Shown: positions 43,047 through 51,360, counted from the stretch's first letter. The stretch: DNA of 64,000 nt from Saccharopolyspora sp. SCSIO 74807 (GCF_037023755.1 NZ_CP146100.1:4123501-4187500); one strand, 5' to 3'. Made by a program: numbers and translations. Notes: generated from the letters alone by a model not told the origin.

Positions 43047-44521
43047 CCACGACGAACACCGATTCCCGCCCATTGCGCGATTTCGTCCCGCAAGTACGTA
43101 CGCTCACCATCGCCAACAAGCCCGTGCAGCCTGCCGGTGAGAGCTGGGAAGTCCGCAATCCGGCCACCGAGGACGTGCTGGCGACCGTGGGCGGCGCCGC
43201 ACCGGAGCAGGTGGACCAAGCGGTGACGGCCGCGCGCGAAGCGTTCGGCCCCTGGTCGTCGCTGACCGGTGTGCAACGCAGCGCAGCCATGCACCGGCTG
43301 GCGGACGTTTTCGAAGCGCACCGGGACGAATTGCTCGCCTCGATCGTGAACGAGGTCGGCACGCCGGTGTCGTTGGCCGAAGGGATGCAGGTAGCCCTCG
43401 GGATCTCGCACCTGCGGTGGCAGGCCGAGGCGGCCAAGAAGGACCGCACGGTGCACCTCGGCGGGTTCGACCAGCCGGTGCCGACCGAAAGCGACGTGAC
43501 GCACTTCCCGGTCGGCGTGGTCGCCGCCATCACGGGCTACAACTACCCGCTGAACCTGGCGATCTACAAGTTCGGGGCCGCGCTGGCCGCCGGGTGCACC
43601 GTCGTGCTGCTGCCGTCACCGCGGACTCCGCTGACCACGTTGCTGTTCGGCGACCTCGTCCGCGAAGCCGAGCTGCCCGCGGGCGTGCTCAACACCGTCG
43701 TCGGCGGAACCGAAGCGGGACAACGGCTTTCCGCGCACCGCGGGGTGGACAAGGTCTCGTTCACCGGTTCGGACGCGGTCGGCTCGAAGATCATGGAGCA
43801 GGCGGCCCGCAACCTCAACGGCGTCACCCTCGAACTCGGCGGCAAATCCGCCAGCATCGTGCTGCCGGGCACCGAGGTCGAGTCGTTCGCCACCGACATG
43901 CACCTGCGCTGGTCGCGCAACGGCGGTCAGGGCTGCGCGGCGCTGGCGAGGCTGCTGGTGCACGAGGATCTCTACGACCGGTTCCTGGCGGCCAGCGCGG
44001 ACGCCTTCGAGCAGATGGTCGTCGGCGACCCGTGGGACCGGGAGACCAACATCGGGCCGATGATCCGGCCGGACCACCGGGACCGGGTGCGCGGCTACGT
44101 CGACGACGCGGTCGAGGCCGGTGGCAAGAAGCTGCTGTCGGTGGAAAAACCGTTGCCGGACAAGGGTTACTTCGTGAACCCGGTGCTGCTCGGCGAGCTG
44201 GGGCACGACGCCCGCGCCGTGCAGGAAGAGATCTTCGGCCCGGTCGCGGTCGTCGTGCCGTTCCGGGATACCGAGGAAGCGGTCCGGTTGGCGAACGACA
44301 CCGCCTACGGGCTGGCCGCCAACGTGTGGGCCGCCGACCTCGACGAGGGGCGCCACGTTGCCGAGCGGCTGCGCGCGGGCACGGTGTGGATCAACGGCGG
44401 CGGCGGGATGCGCCCCGACGCCCCGTTCGGCGGGTCGGGCCGCTCCGGCGTCGGCCGCGAACTCGGCGAATGGGGAATCCGGGAATACCTGGAACCCCGG
44501 CACATCCAGTGGCGGCTTTAG
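43043..44521 (+). CDS. aldehyde dehydrogenase with altered cofactor motif
   Basis: 492 residues. Catalytic Cys298 (GGQGCAA), Glu264 (LELGGKS) and Asn167 (GYNYPLN) are present. The cofactor motif K-P-S-E reads Leu190-Pro-Ser-Pro193, losing the conserved Lys that holds the nicotinamide cofactor's ribose, so cofactor binding may differ. ATG 43043 overlaps the MaoC stop. Placed among P450, LLM and CoA enzymes, it may oxidise an aldehyde intermediate. Confidence 0.87.
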   Translation: MTTTNTDSRPLRDFVPQVRTLTIANKPVQPAGESWEVRNPATEDVLATVGGAAPEQVDQAVTAAREAFGPWSSLTGVQRSAAMHRLADVFEAHRDELLASIVNEVGTPVSLAEGMQVALGISHLRWQAEAAKKDRTVHLGGFDQPVPTESDVTHFPVGVVAAITGYNYPLNLAIYKFGAALAAGCTVVLLPSPRTPLTTLLFGDLVREAELPAGVLNTVVGGTEAGQRLSAHRGVDKVSFTGSDAVGSKIMEQAARNLNGVTLELGGKSASIVLPGTEVESFATDMHLRWSRNGGQGCAALARLLVHEDLYDRFLAASADAFEQMVVGDPWDRETNIGPMIRPDHRDRVRGYVDDAVEAGGKKLLSVEKPLPDKGYFVNPVLLGELGHDARAVQEEIFGPVAVVVPFRDTEEAVRLANDTAYGLAANVWAADLDEGRHVAERLRAGTVWINGGGGMRPDAPFGGSGRSGVGRELGEWGIREYLEPRHIQWRL

Positions 44522-44539
44522 GCCGCCGAGGAGGCGATC

Positions 44540-45799
44540 ATGGCAGGGACGACATCGGCCTCGGCCGACACCTCCGGGTCTGCGGGTGCATCCGGTGCGG
44601 GACCGCTGGCGGGCGTGCGGGTGCTGGAGCTCGGCACGATGTACGCCGCGCCCACCGCGGGCCGGATGCTGCGCGACTTCGGCGCCGACGTGGTCAAGGT
44701 CGAGGACCCGGTCACCGGGGACTACGCCCGGCAGTGGGTGCCGCAGAAGGACGGCCTGTCGCTGGGTTTCGCCCGGCTCAACGCGGGAAAGCGCTCCGTC
44801 GGCGTGGATCTGCGCGACCCGGAGGGCCGCGCGCTGGTGCGCAGGCTGGCCGCGCAGTCCGATGTGGTCGTCGAGTCGTTCCGCCCGGAACGGCTGGAGA
44901 AGTGGGGTCTGGGTTACGAACGGCTGGCCGCGGACAACCCAGCTCTGGTCCTGACCCGGGTTTCCGGTTTCGGCCAGACCGGCCCGTACAAGTCGCAACC
45001 CGGCTTCGGCACCGTGGCCGAGACCGCCAGCGGCTTCGCCCAGATCAACGGCTGGCCGCAGTTGCCGCCGACCTCCCCGCCGTTCGGCTTCGCGGACTCC
45101 ATCGCGGGCATCGCCGCCGCGATGGGCACCGCGATGGCGCTGTACCGGCGGGAACGCACCGGCCAGGGCGAAGTGGTCGACGTGGCGCTGTACGAACCGC
45201 TGATGTTCATCATCGGGGACATGCTGCTGAAGTACACCGGACTCGGCGAGATCCAGGGCCGCATCGGCAACGGCACCGGAGCCGCGTCGCCGCGCGGGAT
45301 CTACGAGGCCGCCGACGGGAAGTACCTCTCGATCGCCGCGTCGAACCAGGCGATCGCGGAGCGGTTGTTCAGCGCGATGGGCTGCCCGGAGTTGATCGAG
45401 CACCCGCATTTCGCCACCAACGCGGCGCGGCTGGCCAACAACGACGAGGTCCAGCAACGGGTCCGGGACTGGGTCGGTTCGCTGCCGCGGGCGAAGGCGC
45501 TGGCGCTGCTGGAGGAGCACGAGGTGGTCAACGCCCCGGTCAACGACGCGGCCGACATCGTCGCGGACCCGCACTTCCTGCAGCGGACGCTGGTGGGCAT
45601 CACCGGGCGGGACGAACTGGCCGGTTCCCTGATGCCCGGGCCGATCCTGCACCTGGCGGGCTACGACGGTCCGGTTTACGACGGTGTGCCGCGCATCGGC
45701 GAGCACACCGGCGCGATGCTGGGGGAGCGGCTCGGGCTGGCGGAGTCCGAATTGGACGAACTCGGCGGCCGGGGCGTGATCGCGTCCGGAGCGCGATGA
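44540..45799 (+). CDS. class III (CaiB/BaiF-type) CoA transferase
   Basis: 419 residues, moving CoA between an acyl-CoA donor and a carboxylic acid via an aspartyl-CoA thioester. Catalytic Asp186 lies in FGFADSIAGIAAAMG. LELGTMYAAPTAGRMLRDFGADVVKVE and VSGFGQTGPY are typical. The first 22 residues are an Ala/Ser/Gly-rich leader. Last gene of the long operon; with CitE and MaoC it would give CoA-transferase/hydratase/lyase, the same set as itaconate degradation (inference). Confidence 0.9.
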   Translation: MAGTTSASADTSGSAGASGAGPLAGVRVLELGTMYAAPTAGRMLRDFGADVVKVEDPVTGDYARQWVPQKDGLSLGFARLNAGKRSVGVDLRDPEGRALVRRLAAQSDVVVESFRPERLEKWGLGYERLAADNPALVLTRVSGFGQTGPYKSQPGFGTVAETASGFAQINGWPQLPPTSPPFGFADSIAGIAAAMGTAMALYRRERTGQGEVVDVALYEPLMFIIGDMLLKYTGLGEIQGRIGNGTGAASPRGIYEAADGKYLSIAASNQAIAERLFSAMGCPELIEHPHFATNAARLANNDEVQQRVRDWVGSLPRAKALALLEEHEVVNAPVNDAADIVADPHFLQRTLVGITGRDELAGSLMPGPILHLAGYDGPVYDGVPRIGEHTGAMLGERLGLAESELDELGGRGVIASGAR

Positions 45800-45806
45800 T
45801 CCGGCC

Positions 45807-45829
45807 GGCCGCCGGGAATTCCGGCGGCC
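45807..45829. terminator. terminator hairpin
   Basis: 9-bp stem GGCCGCCGG / CCGGCGGCC with loop GAATT, 8 bases past the CoA-transferase stop and before the convergent SDR stop. Confidence 0.6.
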
Positions 45830-45846
45830 CCCGGCCGATCACCGCC

Positions 45847-46626
45847 TCACGGCTGCCCACCGTCCACTGTGATCACCGACCCGGTCGTGTAGCTGGACGC
45901 CGCGCCGGCCAGGTACAGCGCCGTGCCAACGATTTCGTCCGGGTCACCGCCTCGGCGCAGCGCGAACCCCTCGGCGCGGCGCGCGAACGCTTCCGGGTCC
46001 CAGGACGAGCTCACATCGGTGTGGAACGTCCCCGCCATGATGGCGTTGCAGCGCACCGATGGGCCGAAGGCGTGCGCGAACCCGGTGGTGATGGCGTTGA
46101 GCCCCGCCTTGGCCGCCGCGTACGGCAGGATGCCCGGCCGCGGGTGCACCGCTCCGGCACTGCTGATGTTGATGATGCTGCCCCCGGACCCGGCGGCCAT
46201 CCGGGTGCCCACCAGGGTGGCCAACCGGAACGGGGCTTTCAGGTTCACCCCGAGAACCTTGTCGAACAGTTCCTCGCTGACCGAGTTCAGGTCGTCGTAG
46301 AGCGGCGACATCCCCGCGTTGTTCACCAGCACGTCGACGTGCCCGAAGTGTTCGTAGGCGGTGTCCACAAGGGACTCCAGCTCGTCCCAGCGGCCGACGT
46401 GCGCGGGCGCGGGCAGCGCGGTGCGCCCGGTGGCCTGCTCGATCTCGGCGGCGGCCTGCTCGCAGGATTCCCGGCTGCGGCTGGCGATGACGACGTCGGC
46501 GCCTGCGGCCGCGAGCCCCTCGGCCATCCGCCTGCCCAGCCCGCGGCTGCCACCGGTGACCAGGGCGACCTTTCCGGTCAGGTCGAACGCGGTCTGCGGG
46601 TCGAAACGGTGCGGTTCACCCGACAC
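45847..46626 (-). CDS. SDR-family oxidoreductase
   Basis: 259 residues. TGGSRGLG motif (about 24-31), VLVNNAGMSP, ISSAGA and YAAAK, ending VDGGQP: a complete classical SDR. GTG 46626 follows AGGAGGTG. Divergent from an acyl-CoA dehydrogenase with an AT-rich, palindrome-bearing promoter between them. Substrate unknown. Confidence 0.85.
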   Translation of the reverse strand: MSGEPHRFDPQTAFDLTGKVALVTGGSRGLGRRMAEGLAAAGADVVIASRSRESCEQAAAEIEQATGRTALPAPAHVGRWDELESLVDTAYEHFGHVDVLVNNAGMSPLYDDLNSVSEELFDKVLGVNLKAPFRLATLVGTRMAAGSGGSIINISSAGAVHPRPGILPYAAAKAGLNAITTGFAHAFGPSVRCNAIMAGTFHTDVSSSWDPEAFARRAEGFALRRGGDPDEIVGTALYLAGAASSYTTGSVITVDGGQP

Positions 46627-46675
46627 GCGGCACCTCCTAGAGCGCCCCGGCGGGGCGCGGCATCTTCCAGCGGTC

Positions 46676-46708
46676 AGTATTCATTGTTATGGTAATCATC
46701 AATATGCC
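46676..46708. promoter_or_regulatory. AT-rich candidate operator between SDR and acyl-CoA dehydrogenase
   Basis: Contains ATTGTTATGG, then TAATCATCAATATGCC. ATGGT at 46689-46693 and the trailing ATATGCC align with 33571-33590 in front of the P450/ferredoxin pair with the same spacing. Confidence 0.5.
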
Positions 46709-46729
46709 TCAAGGGAGAGGAGCGCGGCG

Positions 46730-47887
46730 GTGACCGACGAGCAGCACGGGGTCTTCGAGCTCCCCCGCAGGCACCGGGAACTGCAAGCCGAGGCGCGCGA
46801 GTTCGCGGCATCGGTGCGCGACATCGCCGCCCGCGCCGACGAATCCGACGACATCGACCCGGAGATGCGCAAGCGCCTCGCGGACAGCGGGCTCGCCTCG
46901 ATCGTGGTCCCGGCCGAGTACGGCGGGCGCTACGAGCAGGTCGACTCGCTCGCGGTGACCGTCGTCCGCGAGGCGTTCGCCGCCGAGAGCGCGCACCTGG
47001 ACTCGATGCTGGGCATGCAAGGGATCGGCAGCTACGCGATCAGCGCGGGCGGGCAGGACGAGGTGCGCCGGACCTGGCTGCCGAAGGTCGCCGCGCTCGA
47101 GGTGATCGCCGCGCTCGCGCTGACCGAGCCGGACGTCGGATCGGACCTGCGCGCGATCAGCACCACGATCACCGAGCAGGGCGGTGAGCTGGTGCTGCGC
47201 GGGCACAAGTCGTTCATCACCAACGCCGGGGACGCCGACCACTACTGCGTGCTGGGCAAGGAAGGCGAGGACTACTCGCTGGTGCTGGTGCCCGCGGACG
47301 CGGCGGGGGTGTCCACGGAGAAGCCGCATCAGATCATCGCGCCGCACGTGCTCGGCGACGTCGTGCTCGACGACGTGCGGGTCCCGGCGGCCAACCGGCT
47401 CGGCGAGCGCGGCCGCGGGTTCAAGCTGATGCTGGCGACGCTGGCCACGTTCCGCGTCTCGGTCGCCGGAGCCGCGGTGGGCACTGCGCGGGCCGCGCTG
47501 GAGGAGGCCGTGCGGCACGCGACCGGGCGCGAGCAGTTCGGCGTGTCCCTCGCCCGGCTCGGGTCGGTTCCGGAGTCGCTGGCGACTTCGTGGACGGACC
47601 TGGAGATGGCGCGCTCGCTGGCTTACCGCGCTGCGGCGGGCGCCGCCCGCGATCCGCTGGCGAACCTGCACCTGTCCTCGATGGCCAAAGTCGGCGCGAC
47701 GGAGGCGTGCGCGCGGATCGTGGACCGCTCGCTGCAGACCATGGGCCGGTTCGGCCTGGTGCGCGGGTCCACGATGGAACGGCTCTACCGGGAGGCGCGA
47801 CCGATGCGGATCTACGAAGGCTCCACCGAAGTGATCCTCGATTCCCTCGCGAAGCAACTGACCAAGGACATCGGCAAGATCTACTAA
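46730..47887 (+). CDS. acyl-CoA dehydrogenase
   Basis: 385 residues. TEPDVGSDLRA, SFITNAGDADHY, REQFGVSLARLGSV. The C-terminal IYEGSTEV keeps the classical catalytic Glu, unlike the other two acyl-CoA dehydrogenases in the window. GTG 46730 follows GGGAGAGGAG. A one-gene unit; the stop is followed at once by a long structured repeat region. Confidence 0.9.
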   Translation: MTDEQHGVFELPRRHRELQAEAREFAASVRDIAARADESDDIDPEMRKRLADSGLASIVVPAEYGGRYEQVDSLAVTVVREAFAAESAHLDSMLGMQGIGSYAISAGGQDEVRRTWLPKVAALEVIAALALTEPDVGSDLRAISTTITEQGGELVLRGHKSFITNAGDADHYCVLGKEGEDYSLVLVPADAAGVSTEKPHQIIAPHVLGDVVLDDVRVPAANRLGERGRGFKLMLATLATFRVSVAGAAVGTARAALEEAVRHATGREQFGVSLARLGSVPESLATSWTDLEMARSLAYRAAAGAARDPLANLHLSSMAKVGATEACARIVDRSLQTMGRFGLVRGSTMERLYREARPMRIYEGSTEVILDSLAKQLTKDIGKIY

Positions 47888-47889
47888 AT

Positions 47890-48075
47890 AGTGCCTTAAA
47901 ACGGTTTGCGTAGTGGGTCGGGTAGCGGAACCTCAGGCGTCTTCTGGCTCCGGGATCGCCTCGGAGACGTAGCTCCCTACGCGGCGTCGGCGCTGTCCTC
48001 GCCAGAAGACGCCTGAGAACCCGCCGGTGGTCCGCCTGAGTCCCGCACCGCAAGCGGCTTACGCCGCTTGTGAAA
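47890..48075 (+). repeat. structured intergenic repeat with 17-bp inverted repeat
   Basis: Starts with CGGTTTGCGTAGTGGGTCGG and GTAGCGGAACCTCAG (to 47936), overlapping a perfect 17-bp inverted repeat CTCAGGCGTCTTCTGGC (47932-47948) / GCCAGAAGACGCCTGAG (48001-48017) with a 52-base interior that has its own CGTAG-CTCC-CTACG hairpin. A further stem CAAGCGGC / GCCGCTTG follows at 48051-48070. It could act as a terminator, be a mobile repeat or encode a structured RNA. Confidence 0.6.
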
Positions 48076-48138
48076 CCGCCCCGATCCGTTGCGGACCGCA
48101 CCGATCGGGTCAGGACGAGTCCCGCGAAGGAGTCGAAA

Positions 48139-49440
48139 GTGGACGGCTTACCGCAACGGCGCGGTGGCGTGGTCGCGGCGATCTGCTTCGTGACGATCGT
48201 GTGCGACGGCTACGACCTCATCGTCTACGGCACTGTCGTGCCGAGCCTGCTGCGCTACGAGCCGTGGGGCCTGGACGCCACCGCGGTCGGGGCCATCGCG
48301 AGCTACTCGCTGATCGGGATGCTGCTGGGCGCGCTGCTGGTCGGTGTGACCACCGACCTGCTCGGCCGCCGCAAGCTGATGCTGGCCAGCGTCACCTGGT
48401 TCTCGCTGTCGATGGGCGCGTGCGCGGTGGCGCCGACCCCGGAGCTGTTCGGGCTGTTCCGGTTCCTCGGCGGCATCGGCCTCGGCGGCGTGATCCCCAC
48501 CGCGATCGCGCTCACCGTCGAATTCGCCCCGCCGCGGCGACGGAATCTGGTCAACGCGCTGATGAACTCCGGCTACTCGGTCGGTGCGGTGCTGGCGGCG
48601 GTGCTCGGCCTGGTGCTGGTCGCCGGGCACGGTTTCCGCCCCATGTTCGCGATCGGCGCGTTGCCGCTGGTGCTGGTCGTGCCAGTGGCGTGGCGGTGGT
48701 TGCCGGAGTCGGTGGACTTCCTCGCGGCGCGGGGCAGGCGAGCGGAAGCCGAGCGGGTCGCCGCGCAGTACGGAATCGCGGTGCCGGAGCCCGCAGCCGC
48801 CACCGCTGCCGGGCGTGAGCGCTTCCGAATTCTGTTGCGGCGCCCGTATCCGCGGCTGGTCGCCGCGTTCGCTGCGGCGAGTTTCCTCGGGCAGGTGGTC
48901 GTCTACGGCCTCAACACGTGGCTTCCGGAGATCATGCGCTCTGCGGGTTATCCGCTCGGTTCCTCCTTGCAGTTCCTCGTGGCGCTGAGCATCGGCGCCG
49001 TGGCCGGCGCGTTGGTGCTGTCCACTGTGGCTGATCGGCTCGGCGCCCGGATCGTGGTGATCGCGGCGTTCGGCGTAGCGGTGCTGGCACTGCTGATCCT
49101 GAGCACGAACCCGCCGACGGTGGTGCTGTACCTGGCGGTGGCGCTGGCCGGGGTCGGCTCGAACGGCACGCAGATCGTGCTCAACGGCTACATCGCGCAA
49201 CGCTTCCCGGCCGGGGTCCGCGCAGGTGCGCTCGGCGGGATCCTGTCGGTCGGCCGGGTGGGCGCGATCCTCGGACCGATGCTCGGTGCCTTCGCGATCA
49301 CCGCGGGCTTCGGGCTGCGCGGTGACTTCTACCTGTTCGTACTGCCCGCCGCGCTGGGCATGGCGGCGCTGTTGTGCACGCCACGCGAAGCCGCTCCGCA
49401 GCCATCGGACCGGCGGAGAAGCACGGGTAGAGCCCGATGA
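48139..49440 (+). CDS. MFS transporter, aromatic acid:H+ symporter (AAHS) type
   Basis: 433 residues, 12 predicted membrane helices. The DGYDLIVYGTVVPSLL segment in helix 1 and the LLGRRKLML loop after helix 2 match the AAHS group (PcaK, BenK), which imports aromatic or related carboxylic acids with protons. That suggests the adjacent catabolic genes use an acid substrate or intermediate (inference). GTG 48139 has GAAGGAG 7 bases upstream. The C-terminal 20 residues are Arg/Ser-rich. Confidence 0.85.
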   Translation: MDGLPQRRGGVVAAICFVTIVCDGYDLIVYGTVVPSLLRYEPWGLDATAVGAIASYSLIGMLLGALLVGVTTDLLGRRKLMLASVTWFSLSMGACAVAPTPELFGLFRFLGGIGLGGVIPTAIALTVEFAPPRRRNLVNALMNSGYSVGAVLAAVLGLVLVAGHGFRPMFAIGALPLVLVVPVAWRWLPESVDFLAARGRRAEAERVAAQYGIAVPEPAAATAAGRERFRILLRRPYPRLVAAFAAASFLGQVVVYGLNTWLPEIMRSAGYPLGSSLQFLVALSIGAVAGALVLSTVADRLGARIVVIAAFGVAVLALLILSTNPPTVVLYLAVALAGVGSNGTQIVLNGYIAQRFPAGVRAGALGGILSVGRVGAILGPMLGAFAITAGFGLRGDFYLFVLPAALGMAALLCTPREAAPQPSDRRRSTGRAR

Positions 49441-49570
49441 GCACGGCGGTGATCGCCACATCGAGCACAACAGGCAGCAGCCACCACGGTTGCTCCGCGC
49501 AACCGGAGCACTTGCGGAAAATATGTGCGACTTTCCGCGTGCCCTGGCGCGACCGGCCACAACGCGGCCA

Positions 49571-49599
49571 CTACCATGACAACTATTATGAATGAACCT
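49571..49599. promoter_or_regulatory. promoter/operator of the GntR gene
   Basis: ACCATGACAACTATTATG: a TATTAT -10-like box at 49584-49589 and, on the minus strand, TTGTCATGGTAGT, matching TTGTTATGGTAAT at 46685-46697. Suggests autoregulation. The box overlaps the possible start codons, so the mRNA may be leaderless. Confidence 0.45.
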
Positions 49600-50334
49600 G
49601 TGTCCGGGGCCGCTTGGGAACGGCGCGGCGAGAAGGTGTCGGCGATCATCGCGCGGGAGATCGTGCGGGACATCGCCAAGCGCGAGCTGCCGTCCGGCTC
49701 CACCTTGGAATCCGAGAGCGCGATGCTCGGCCGCTACCAGGTGGCCCGCGCCTCGCTGCGGGAGGCGCTGCGCGTCCTGGAGACCCACGGCCTGGTGCGG
49801 ATGAAGCCCGGCCCCGGCGGCGGTCCCGTGGTGGCCGATGTGGACAGTCGCGAGTTCGGCCGGATGTGCACGCTGTTCTTCCAGGTGATGGGAATCCGGT
49901 TCAGCGAGCTGGTGGAGGCCCGGCTGATCGTCGAACCGCTGGTCGCGCGGCTGGCCGCCGAGCGGCGCGATCCGGAGGACAACGAGCAGCTGCGCACCAT
50001 CGTGCAGGAGGGCTTCGACGCGGAGGACTCCGCCGAGTGGTTGCGCGCCAGCAGCGCCTTCCACGCCAAGGTGCTGTCCATGTCCGGCAACGGCCTGCTG
50101 AACATCTTCGCCCGCGCGCTCAAGGACATCTTCACCGAGCGGGTTTCCGGCGTGCTGTTCGTCAGCCGCCGCCGCGCGGAGGTGAAGAAGGTGCACGGGC
50201 AGATCGCCGACGCGATCGTGGACGGCGACGGCGACCGCGCCGAAGAACTCATGCGCGAGCACATGAGCGAGTACGCCAAGATGGTCGCGAAGAAGGAACC
50301 GCAGCTCATGAACGAGGTCGTGGACTGGCGGTGA
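49588..50334 (+). CDS. GntR/FadR-family transcriptional regulator (FCD type)
   Basis: 248 residues: an N-terminal winged helix (about 10-75: ESESAMLGRYQVARASLREALRVLE, then GPGGGP wing) and a helical FCD ligand domain with FHAKVLSMSGN and a His-rich C-terminal helix. FCD regulators respond to organic acids or acyl-CoAs. No ribosome binding site is visible; ATG 49576, ATG 49588 or GTG 49600 could be used. Best local candidate to control the catabolic units sharing the ATGGT sites (inference). Confidence 0.85.
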   Translation: MNEPVSGAAWERRGEKVSAIIAREIVRDIAKRELPSGSTLESESAMLGRYQVARASLREALRVLETHGLVRMKPGPGGGPVVADVDSREFGRMCTLFFQVMGIRFSELVEARLIVEPLVARLAAERRDPEDNEQLRTIVQEGFDAEDSAEWLRASSAFHAKVLSMSGNGLLNIFARALKDIFTERVSGVLFVSRRRAEVKKVHGQIADAIVDGDGDRAEELMREHMSEYAKMVAKKEPQLMNEVVDWR

Positions 50335-50440
50335 GCTCGGAGGCGGTTCCGCGGCAGGGGCGGTGCGACCTCGGACGCCTCGAAGCGGGTGTCCTGGCGC
50401 CGCCGTTGCCGGCCCGGTGACGCACCCCCAAGGCGGCTGC

Positions 50441-51232
50441 TCAAACGGGCAGCCGCAGCACTCGGGAGAGGTTGCCGCCGAGCAGCGCCGCTTCGGTCTC
50501 GTCGCCCAGGCCGAGCGCTCCGATGGCGGCGATTTCCGCGGCCGGATCGGCCATCGGCCAGTCGGAGCCGAACACGACCCGTTCCGCGCCGTGCCTGCCG
50601 ATGATCTCGCGCACGGTGCCCGGGTGCACCGTGGCCAGCCCCGGCGGCCAGCTCGTCTCCAGCACGATCGGCAGGTCCCGCAATTCCTCCCGGGCCTCTT
50701 CCAGCATGTGGTAGCCGCCGAAGTGGCAGGCGACCAGCCGCAGCTGCGGGAACGTGCGCACGATCTTGCGCAGCATCTTCGGAGTGCTCAGCGAGTTCAC
50801 CGCGCCGCTGCCGCCCGCGCCCACGTGCGTGATCACCGGGAACTCGGAGCCGAACGCCTCGAGCAGCTCCCACAACCGCGGGTCCTCCAGGCCGAAGCCC
50901 TGGAACAGCGGGTGCACCTTGACCCCGTGGATGCCGTGCCTGCGCAGGCTGGCCAGGTTCGCTTCCACGGACTGATCCACGTGCACGGTGCCGAACGGGG
51001 TGAACCGGTCGCGGTCGAGCGAGGACACGAACTCGTTGGTGCGGTCGACGTGCTTGGCCGCGCCGGCCACGCCGAGCGCCACGCTGTGGTCGATGCCGTT
51101 CGCGCGCATGTCCGCGGCCAGCGTGCCCGCTTTGCCGTCGCGCAGCGCGCGCAGGCCGGGCAGCGCGTTCGCGCCGAGCGCCTTCTCCGCGATCGCGTCC
51201 GGCCACACGTGGGTGTGCGCGTCGATGATCAC
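50441..51232 (-). CDS. amidohydrolase (ACMSD/AmhX-like 'amidohydrolase 2')
   Basis: 263 residues, TIM-barrel metal hydrolase or decarboxylase. DAHTHVWPD (metal HxH) at the N-terminus, ITHVGAGG, CHFGGYH and the GSDWPM metal Asp are present. GTG 51232 is chosen for GGAGG-TCGAC spacing; a longer frame from 51271 lacks a site. Members hydrolyse lactones or decarboxylate cyclic acids, so a lactone formed by a Baeyer-Villiger step is one possibility (inference). An ATGGT-bearing AT-rich site lies upstream. Confidence 0.82.
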   Translation of the reverse strand: MIIDAHTHVWPDAIAEKALGANALPGLRALRDGKAGTLAADMRANGIDHSVALGVAGAAKHVDRTNEFVSSLDRDRFTPFGTVHVDQSVEANLASLRRHGIHGVKVHPLFQGFGLEDPRLWELLEAFGSEFPVITHVGAGGSGAVNSLSTPKMLRKIVRTFPQLRLVACHFGGYHMLEEAREELRDLPIVLETSWPPGLATVHPGTVREIIGRHGAERVVFGSDWPMADPAAEIAAIGALGLGDETEAALLGGNLSRVLRLPV

Positions 51233-51283
51233 GTCGACCTCCGGTGGGCGGTGGCGATCCTCGCGTCGCAACCTAGCAGACGC

Positions 51284-51307
51284 TGAAAATCATTACAATG
51301 GTTAGTC
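51284..51307. promoter_or_regulatory. AT-rich candidate operator before the amidohydrolase
   Basis: AAAATCATTACAATGGTTAG; ATGGT at 51298-51302 with TTA following, as at 33571-33577. Lies 52-75 bases upstream of the GTG. Confidence 0.45.
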
Positions 51308-51360
51308 ACCGGTCCACAGTGGTCGGCGCGAGTGGTGTCGCGGACCCGGCGGAACCGAAC

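Noticed and set aside
43616-45706. Open frame of 696 codons on the minus strand
   Set aside because: It lies opposite the aldehyde dehydrogenase and CoA transferase genes, whose motifs are complete. Its own translation is low-complexity (Arg/Gly/Val/His) with no domain. Such antisense frames are common in very GC-rich DNA.
30366-47887. Assignment as camphor or cholesterol degradation
   Set aside because: The enzyme types fit the general logic, but no single enzyme could be matched to a pathway-specific family by eye, so no pathway name is given.
48148-50262. Open frame of 704 codons on the minus strand
   Set aside because: Opposite the AAHS transporter and the GntR gene; the translation is rich in His/Gln/Arg with no recognisable fold.
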